From positions 269,428 to 333,427 of the forward strand of contig CAJUEO010000001.1 of assembly GCA_910585685.1 (NCBI GenBank): DNA of 64,000 nt. The letters are read 5' to 3'. A program made the position numbers and the translations under genes. The notes beneath the pieces are model-generated. The model searched no databases. It saw only the letters and a program-made list of their open reading frames with translations, and was not told the DNA's origin. Shown here one piece after another: positions 59,422 through 64,000 of the stretch; the stretch's first letter is position 1; each line of letters starts with the position of its first letter. Source of the stretch: an uncultured Christensenella sp. Lineage in GTDB: Bacteria > Bacillota > Clostridia > Christensenellales > Borkfalkiaceae.

Positions 59422-61152
59422 CTATTCGTACAGGAATTTGTGTTCTATACCGTTTTTGAAGAGAATTGATAGAATTTTGCCATCCAGAATTACAATTTTT
59501 TTTACGACAGAATTGATGAAATCCTTGACGATTTTCGTATCGATTTTTCGTATCATAGTATCGAAGTTTACATACCGTTTGGACTGTAATTGCTGGCTCA
59601 TAATGAAGTACGATGCTTTTGCTATGAAATCGTCGTCAGAAATCGAAAATGCTGCCGAAGCGTTCTTTTCAAGCTCCGCAAGACGTTCATCAATTTGTTC
59701 GAGTTCGTCCGTTAGGGATTTGCGCTCAATGAAGTATTCTGTTTCGGGCATATCGCTGTCGCTATACAGGTATAGAGCTTTAAGACGTGCAAGCGCACGT
59801 TCTTTTTTTCTTTTCTCCGTAAGAAGCAAGTCGCGCTCATCAGTTGACGCATTGTCGGTATGGGATATGTTTTTAGGTTCATATACGTCAGCACCGAATT
59901 TGCCGGAGCGTAGCATATCGTACATCTCTTGAAGTCCAGCGCCTTCAATTCCTTTTACGCCAACAAACACGTCGCCGCGAAGTAGTTTCTTTTCAAAGGT
60001 TTCAAGGCTCGTTGTAGCTCCGAAATTATTTTGCGCTTTAATGATGTTCGCAATATAGTTAAGAACAAACGGGCCGACAACAATATCGGAGATGTACTTG
60101 TTTGAGCAGTCGTTAAACCGTCTATGGCGAGAACACAGGTAGATGGAAGGGCGATAGCCATTGTCGCGCTCCCTGTCGATAGTTGATTGCATTTGGGAAC
60201 CGCATTTACCACAAGCGAGCAGCCCGGCGAATATATGGGTGTTGACTCTCGTGTATGTTCGCGGTTCTCCCTTGTTACTGCGTCTGTTGGCTTTAAGAAG
60301 CTCGTTCACAGCAAGCCATCGCTCCTTGTCTATAAGAGGAACGTGGTGGTCCTCAATCAAAATCCATTCCGACTCTGGCCTGCGGTTAGTTTTAAGACGG
60401 TAGTTTGATTTGCTCAAATCGTGTTTGTTGTACAGGTAGTTGCCGATGTAGAAAGGATTTGCAAGCATAGTGCGAGCCGTGGTTGGGTTCCACGCTATTC
60501 CGCTTCTCGTAGAGTACCCGTTTTCATTCAGGAACTTGCAAGTGTGGAGCAAGGAATGAGTTTCCTCGTATTTGTCGTATATGACACGGATAGTAGCAGC
60601 TTCGGCTTCATTGATTGAAAACGTCTTCGTTGTCTTATCGTAGTTGTAACCGAAGGGAATACGACCGCCGTTCCACTGTCCGTTGTTTGCGCGAGATAAC
60701 ATAACAGCAGTAACGCGCTCCGAAGTCATTTTACGCTCAAGCTCCGCAAAGATGAGTATTATCTTCAACATTGCTTCGCCTATCGCGGTAGACGTGTCGA
60801 ATTGCTCGTTCTTACTGACAAATACCACGCCGAGACGCTTTAACTCTTCGTACATAGCCGCAAAGTCAAGAAGGTTGCGCGATATTCTGTCAATCTTCCA
60901 TACTACGAGGTGCGAGAACTCGCCAGTGCGTAGCCTTGCCATCATTTGCTGATAACGCGGTCTATCGGTATTTTTAGCTGAATATCCTGCATCCTCAAAC
61001 ACTTCATACTCTGATACGTTCAGGGCGTATTTAGCGTAATTTATGAGGTCATTTTTTTGCAAAGGAAGGCTGTCCTTGTCAATCTGCATTGTGGTAGACA
61101 CGCGGATGTAAAGGGCAGCCTTTTGTTTTTCGATGTTCACAGGTTTTTGCAT
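59422..61152 (-). CDS. Large serine recombinase (integrase)
   Basis: 576-residue site-specific recombinase. N-terminal resolvase domain with catalytic Ser19 (ALYIRVST), the Arg residues in KIDRISRN and LERKMTSERV, then the recombinase domain (IPFGYNYD...FYIGNYLYNKHD), a zinc ribbon (CGKCGSQM...CSRHRRFNDC), and a C-terminal coiled coil (about 430-500) of the type that decides integration versus excision. Its ATG overlaps the end of the preceding gene by 16 bases, with only GAAG upstream, so translation is probably coupled. Last gene of the lysogeny operon and terminal in the element, as typical of integrases of this class. Confidence 0.92.
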   Translation of the reverse strand: MQKPVNIEKQKAALYIRVSTTMQIDKDSLPLQKNDLINYAKYALNVSEYEVFEDAGYSAKNTDRPRYQQMMARLRTGEFSHLVVWKIDRISRNLLDFAAMYEELKRLGVVFVSKNEQFDTSTAIGEAMLKIILIFAELERKMTSERVTAVMLSRANNGQWNGGRIPFGYNYDKTTKTFSINEAEAATIRVIYDKYEETHSLLHTCKFLNENGYSTRSGIAWNPTTARTMLANPFYIGNYLYNKHDLSKSNYRLKTNRRPESEWILIEDHHVPLIDKERWLAVNELLKANRRSNKGEPRTYTRVNTHIFAGLLACGKCGSQMQSTIDRERDNGYRPSIYLCSRHRRFNDCSNKYISDIVVGPFVLNYIANIIKAQNNFGATTSLETFEKKLLRGDVFVGVKGIEGAGLQEMYDMLRSGKFGADVYEPKNISHTDNASTDERDLLLTEKRKKERALARLKALYLYSDSDMPETEYFIERKSLTDELEQIDERLAELEKNASAAFSISDDDFIAKASYFIMSQQLQSKRYVNFDTMIRKIDTKIVKDFINSVVKKIVILDGKILSILFKNGIEHKFLYE

Positions 61153-61679
61153 ACTTCGTCAATGCCTTGTTTTAATGATTTGTACGATGCTATGGTAGGG
61201 TTGAGAGATACGAGCGTCCTGAAAGACATAGTGCGCTTGTTCCCAAGTAGCTTTTCAATCTCTGCCGTAGGTAGAATATAGAAAGTCCACTGACTCAAAT
61301 CCATAGGGTTGCACACAGCCTCGTCCTTACAATGTATCAGGCAGAAAATATACAGTTCCGCGTGATGTTTGGTTTCAGCTCCGTGCTTATGCGTATCGAT
61401 ACTGAACGTAAGCCGTTTAGTTAAGTGTAGATGTTCCTTTTTTTGCAGATAAGCCGACGATTTAACCTCGATAGAGTGTCCTTGATATTCCAAATCGTAT
61501 GCGGCCCACAAGTTCCTGCCGGAAGAACAATCTATATTAAGTGCTTGCGCTATGATATATTCGGCAAGTGCGCCACGAAGCGGACCGTGCATAAGGTCAG
61601 ATGCGTACCACTCCCAAAACTCATTTAGCGAGTAATCGAGAGGAGAACCGTTATCCGAAAATTTTTTGTTTCCGTCCAT
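61137..61679 (-). CDS. Phage protein with PD-(D/E)XK-like motif (paralogue A)
   Basis: 180 residues; I know no family. The stretch AAYDLEYQGHSIEVKSSAY gives Asp62-x8-Glu71-x-Lys73, with a further Glu40 in GALAEYIIAQALN: the layout of PD-(D/E)XK nucleases. It shares its plan with the neighbouring 154-residue protein: an N-terminal [S/L]..(D/E)FW.W helix and a C-terminal FCL..C....A..P..L.QW.F..L block. It lies one base after that gene and overlaps the integrase. The nuclease call is from motif only; ribosome site GAGG. Confidence 0.6.
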   Translation of the reverse strand: MDGNKKFSDNGSPLDYSLNEFWEWYASDLMHGPLRGALAEYIIAQALNIDCSSGRNLWAAYDLEYQGHSIEVKSSAYLQKKEHLHLTKRLTFSIDTHKHGAETKHHAELYIFCLIHCKDEAVCNPMDLSQWTFYILPTAEIEKLLGNKRTMSFRTLVSLNPTIASYKSLKQGIDEVCKNL

Positions 61680-61680
61680 A

Positions 61681-62145
61681 CTACGACCTCACAGATATTG
61701 CAATGCGCAGTTTATTGAAATTTGTTTCAGTCGATATTTGTCTTACCTCATCTAATGTTATGCTGGGCGCGGTAATATCTCCGCAGCGCAACACAAAGAA
61801 TTTCCATTGTTCGAGCTTTATAGGGTCTACCGCATCGGGATTAAGACAGTCGAGTAAGCAGAATACGCATACTGCATCATCATCAGCATCAGGGCGGTAG
61901 AGTATAGGTGCTTCAAGTTGACCGCGCTTCAAGTATGATTTCAGGTAAGACGAACAGGCTACGGCGATATGTTTATTGTCTACACTCACGCCTGCGCCCA
62001 TTTCCACAAGATATTTCGAGAATAAGTGAAGGATGTCTGCATCAAGCATATTGCCGGACATCCAGTACCAGAAATCGGATAACAGTTTACCTGTAGGCAT
62101 CTGCTCAAAAGACAGATGCTCGTCTCCCGTATAATTCCTATTCAT
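61681..62145 (-). CDS. Phage protein, motif-less paralogue B of the neighbouring gene
   Basis: 154 residues. It aligns to paralogue A over LLSDFWYWM with LNEFWEWY, over VCVFCLLDCLNPDAVDP with LYIFCLIHCKDEAVCNP, and over LEQWKFFVL with LSQWTFYIL. At the motif it reads IAVACSSY where A has IEVKSSAY, so both Glu71 and Lys73 are replaced by Ala, the Asp62 region is deleted, and Glu40 becomes Lys. It is therefore expected to be non-catalytic. Strong ribosome site AAGGGGG. It follows the repressor gene by 2 bases. Function unknown. Confidence 0.6.
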   Translation of the reverse strand: MNRNYTGDEHLSFEQMPTGKLLSDFWYWMSGNMLDADILHLFSKYLVEMGAGVSVDNKHIAVACSSYLKSYLKRGQLEAPILYRPDADDDAVCVFCLLDCLNPDAVDPIKLEQWKFFVLRCGDITAPSITLDEVRQISTETNFNKLRIAISVRS

Positions 62146-62147
62146 AG

Positions 62148-62504
62148 TTATTCCCCCTTTGCAAGCATCGCTTTGTCGTTTGGAGTAAGGTATTTATCGA
62201 GAAGTGCGAACAGTACGCGCTTATCGTCAGCGGAGATATTCTTCCATACCGAAAGAATGATTTTCTCCTCGATAGATATAGTTTCCTTGCTCTGCGCAAG
62301 GTTAGTTATACCTATCAAAAAGTCGGACGATACGTTCAGCGCCTTTGCTATATTGCCAAGTATGACAAGTATAGCCGGGGATGCTTTGCCGTTCAGGTAA
62401 CGGGATATTGTTGCTTCCGTAGTGTCTGCTTCGTCAGCGAGCCATTTTTGGGTAACGCCACGGATTTCGATTGCTTCTGTAAGTCTTGATGAAAAGTCTG
62501 CCAT
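62148..62504 (-). CDS. CI-like XRE-family repressor
   Basis: 118 residues. Helix-turn-helix at about residues 8-62 (IRGVTQKWLADEADTTEATISRYLNG), then a linker and a short helical tail (IEEKIILSVWKNISADDKRVLFALLDKYL) as in small phage repressors lacking a LexA-type peptidase. Start at ATG 62504 with GGAGG upstream; the frame extends 11 residues further but that part covers the ribosome site. Divergent from the Cro-like gene over an operator region. First gene of an operon with B, A and integrase. Confidence 0.85.
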   Translation of the reverse strand: MADFSSRLTEAIEIRGVTQKWLADEADTTEATISRYLNGKASPAILVILGNIAKALNVSSDFLIGITNLAQSKETISIEEKIILSVWKNISADDKRVLFALLDKYLTPNDKAMLAKGE

Positions 62505-62561
62505 AGTTAAACCTCCATATAGTAAGTATTGTATCATTTTTTGCTCCTTTAAGATAGTAAA

Positions 62562-62573
62562 TTACAGTTGTAA
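62562..62573. promoter_or_regulatory. Phage operator site 1
   Basis: TTACAGTTGTAA, TTACA / TGTAA arms around 2 bases, in the repressor leader. Confidence 0.5.
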
Positions 62574-62615
62574 ATATTTTTTTCATAAAAATTATAATTT
62601 TACGCTACAAAACGC

Positions 62616-62644
62616 TTTACAATTACAGATGTGTAAGTTATAAT
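62616..62644 (+). promoter_or_regulatory. Promoter of the Cro-like gene
   Basis: -35 TTTACA (62616-62621), 17-base spacer, -10 TATAAT (62639-62644). Operator site 2 fills its spacer. Confidence 0.8.
62623..62636. promoter_or_regulatory. Phage operator site 2
   Basis: TTACAGATGTGTAA, arms TTACA / TGTAA around 4 bases, lying inside the promoter spacer, so a bound repressor would shut the Cro promoter. Confidence 0.6.
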
Positions 62645-62679
62645 AAGAGTACACAATAAATATAGGAGACAGTGAGCCT

Positions 62680-62904
62680 ATGGAAACGAATTTGTTAAAA
62701 TCAGCGAGAGTGAAGAAAGGTATGACACAAGCCGACGTAGCCTCCTTGATAGAAAAGAATACGGACACTTACTCGAAGAAAGAGAGGGGCGAGATTTTCT
62801 TTACTCCTGCGGAGATAGCGAAGATAACGGCAGCTCTCAATCTTACGTTTGATGAGTGTAACGCTATTTTTTTTAACTCACAATTACAGTTCTGTAATAA
62901 TTGA
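62680..62904 (+). CDS. Cro-like XRE-family regulator
   Basis: 74-residue single helix-turn-helix protein (VKKGMTQADVASLIEKNTDT, then FFTPAEIAKITAALNLTFDECNAIFF). Size and position, divergent from the CI-like gene with its promoter covered by an operator, fit the Cro/early-gene role. Leader carries AGGAGA before the ATG. The stop is inside operator site 3. Confidence 0.85.
   Translation: METNLLKSARVKKGMTQADVASLIEKNTDTYSKKERGEIFFTPAEIAKITAALNLTFDECNAIFFNSQLQFCNN
62884..62897. promoter_or_regulatory. Phage operator site 3
   Basis: TTACAGTTCTGTAA, perfect 6-2-6 palindrome, at the end of the Cro-like gene and before the XRE-Nudix gene. Confidence 0.55.
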
Positions 62905-62918
62905 GCCAAGTTTCATCT

Positions 62919-62928
62919 TGTAATTACA
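62919..62928. promoter_or_regulatory. Phage operator site 4 (half-site pair)
   Basis: TGTAATTACA, a perfect 10-base palindrome made of the same half-sites in tandem, 28 bases before the XRE-Nudix start. Confidence 0.4.
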
Positions 62929-62955
62929 TTATATCGCATCGGGAGCATAATCACA

Positions 62956-63522
62956 ATGGGAAAAGACTGCACGAAGACCAACGAGAATATCTACTTTAAG
63001 TGTAGAAAAGAGGCCGCTTCATACGACGAAAGGCTACGGAGCAGAGAAAGCGCCGCAGACCTGCTCGGAGTAAGCCCGTCATCCCTTGCAGATTACGAGC
63101 TGGGAAACACGAAAGTAGTCCCGGTAGATAAAGTACATCTTATGGCGGATTTGTACAATGCGCCTCAATTAAGAACGATGTACTGTAAGTACGATTGTCC
63201 TATCGGAGCTTTTCTCACAGTGGCAACCGAGATTATGAGCCTCGATACGATAGTGCTAACAGGAGTTGGAGTTCTCGTTGTAAAAGACGGCAAATTCCTC
63301 GTAGGAAACCGCGACGATAATAATCAGGTCGGTAGCCCCGGCGGTCATATTGAAAGCTGGGAAGACGCGAAACGCGCCGCAATGCGTGAAACGGAAGAAG
63401 AGTTCGGTATTACACTGAAAAACCTCATTCCGCTCGGTATGCTCGATAATCTGCCGCAGGAATACGGCAAATCATTTGCGTTCCTCTCATTATCCTGCTA
63501 CGGCAGAGGGCATCAACCTTGA
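62956..63522 (+). CDS. XRE helix-turn-helix-Nudix fusion protein (C-terminally truncated)
   Basis: 188 residues in two parts. Residues 1 to about 95 are an XRE-type phage regulator (RSRESAADLLGVSPSSLADYE, then the clostridial phage signature MYCKYDCPIG). From about 100 on there is a Nudix hydrolase domain with a full Nudix box at 130-152 (G-x5-E-x7-REx-EE-xG; GGHIESWEDAKRAAMRE then TEEEFGI). Only about 90 residues of the Nudix fold are present, when 125-140 are normal: the frame ends in YGRGHQP, where the DNA switches to an unrelated baseplate sequence. The XRE half may normally carry a different C-terminus, so the fusion itself could be a product of rearrangement. No clear Shine-Dalgarno before the ATG. 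Confidence 0.7.
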   Translation: MGKDCTKTNENIYFKCRKEAASYDERLRSRESAADLLGVSPSSLADYELGNTKVVPVDKVHLMADLYNAPQLRTMYCKYDCPIGAFLTVATEIMSLDTIVLTGVGVLVVKDGKFLVGNRDDNNQVGSPGGHIESWEDAKRAAMRETEEEFGITLKNLIPLGMLDNLPQEYGKSFAFLSLSCYGRGHQP

Positions 63523-64000
63523 CTATGCTTGTCAGTTCGGTGGAACGATACGCGAAGAGGGTGCAAGAACGAAGTACAGCATACTGTGTTCGGGTACCGA
63601 TGGAACGTCCATTCCTGCCGGAACGAGAATAGCATCAACCACTTCGCCGCAAGTGTACTTTACGACGCTCGAAGATAACACGATTTCAAGGTCGTCTTGC
63701 AACAGCGTTGTTATAAGGGTTATGCAGGTGGCTGGCGAAGGGCATTACACTGTTTGGCTCAATGATACGGCGTATACCTATTTAAGCCAAACGGAAGACG
63801 ATAAGATGGCAATCCTCGAAGGGTTGCGCTCGTCGATTACCGATAATGATTTTACGGTATCTATCAATACGGACGACGAGTTCCTTGTTATTCAAAGTAA
63901 GAACAAGTATTTAAGCCATTCGATTGATATGACGGAAAACCTCTCAACGGAAGAAGTTACGTCGATTATCGTATTCGATTCGGAAGAGTATAAACGTATT
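63503..64000 (+). pseudogene. Baseplate J-like phage tail protein fragment (open at right edge)
   Basis: In a frame different from the Nudix gene, the DNA codes without a stop to the window end for a chain starting about EGINLDYACQFGGTIREEGA, with SIPAGTRIASTTSPQVYFTT and ITDNDFTVSI. The LDY..., tG..iPaGT.i......F.t pattern is that of gp47/baseplate J-like phage proteins. Upstream frame has no start or ribosome site of its own at the join near 63,500. It is the middle of a gene, missing its N-terminal part; the 3' end lies outside the window. It may be a real pseudogene remnant or an assembly join. Confidence 0.6.

Larger units (their letters stand above)
59394..64000. mobile_element. Phage-like element (prophage), left end; runs off the window
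   Basis: From just past the queA terminator to the right edge, all genes are phage type: a large serine integrase at the very end, a CI-like repressor and Cro-like gene facing each other, an XRE-Nudix protein, and a baseplate J-like fragment. The boundary is placed after the queA terminator; the attachment core cannot be fixed with only one end in view. Replication, packaging, head and most tail genes are missing between 63.5 kb and the baseplate fragment. Confidence 0.75.

Noticed and set aside
63440..63530. Single-base frameshift within one Nudix-containing protein
   Set aside because: The sequence after the join matches baseplate J patterns, not the rest of a Nudix fold, so one indel does not explain it.

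Overview
The window looks like chromosome from an uncultured, Gram-positive, spore-forming-lineage Bacillota (class Clostridia). The basis is: a spoIIAA-spoIIAB-sigF operon, a Bacillus-type large SRP RNA with an Alu domain, the Firmicutes gene order ispG / polC position / rimP-nusA-ylxR-ylxQ-infB-rbfA, the one-polypeptide PurL, consensus SigA promoters with 17-base spacers, and strong AGGAGG-type ribosome binding sites. Gene density is high and most genes lie in tight operons. I see no rRNA, CRISPR array or insertion sequence.

Layout. 1-9.1 kb: tail of an unknown gene, uppP, a NatAB-like ABC exporter, SRP RNA (minus strand), an Mrp/ApbC ATPase, a small XRE regulator, the radical SAM/DUF4130 putative DNA-repair pair (minus), and an OmpR-type response regulator with its kinase. 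9.1-13.5 kb: an XRE regulator facing a 63-residue unknown protein, then the ferrous iron operon feoA-feoA-feoB plus a tiny FeoB-associated Cys-rich protein, and a DUF1294-like membrane protein. 13.5-25.2 kb: purine operon purE-C-F-M-N-H-D-L followed by nrdR. 25.2-40.3 kb: ispG, a PolC-like protein that has only N-terminal, OB and exonuclease parts, then the translation operon rimP-nusA-ylxR-ylxQ-infB-rbfA-nrnA-truB-ribF-nfo, followed by an M24 peptidase, efp, dtd, a PhnP-like hydrolase and a DUF5662 protein. 40.3-51.7 kb: mixed accessory genes (two small envelope proteins, a NitT/TauT-like importer, mscL, an operon of helical protein + ferredoxin + Lsa-like ABC-F, a P-loop kinase-like protein, a rhomboid protease, and a BceAB-like exporter). 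51.9-54.7 kb: a five-gene tRNA array (minus), the spoIIA operon, and a CarD-like regulator. 54.9-59.4 kb: an aminotransferase, ruvC-ruvA-ruvB and queA.

59.4 kb to the right edge is the end of a phage-like mobile element inserted just after the queA terminator. Its minus-strand lysogeny operon (CI-like repressor, two paralogous small proteins, large serine integrase) faces a Cro-like gene across a control region with repeated TTACA..TGTAA palindromes. Next comes an XRE-Nudix fusion. Its Nudix part is cut short at about 63.5 kb, where the sequence switches frame into a fragment of a baseplate J-like tail protein that runs off the window. Early and late phage genes are therefore directly joined, which means either a large internal deletion or a mis-join in the assembly.

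The most interesting items are the phage pair in which one member carries a PD-(D/E)XK-like motif and the other has lost it, the XRE-Nudix fusion and the junction after it, the polymerase-less PolC at the polC locus, the radical SAM/DUF4130 pair with a LexA-like palindrome at its promoter, and a three-copy unknown operator motif in the feo operon.
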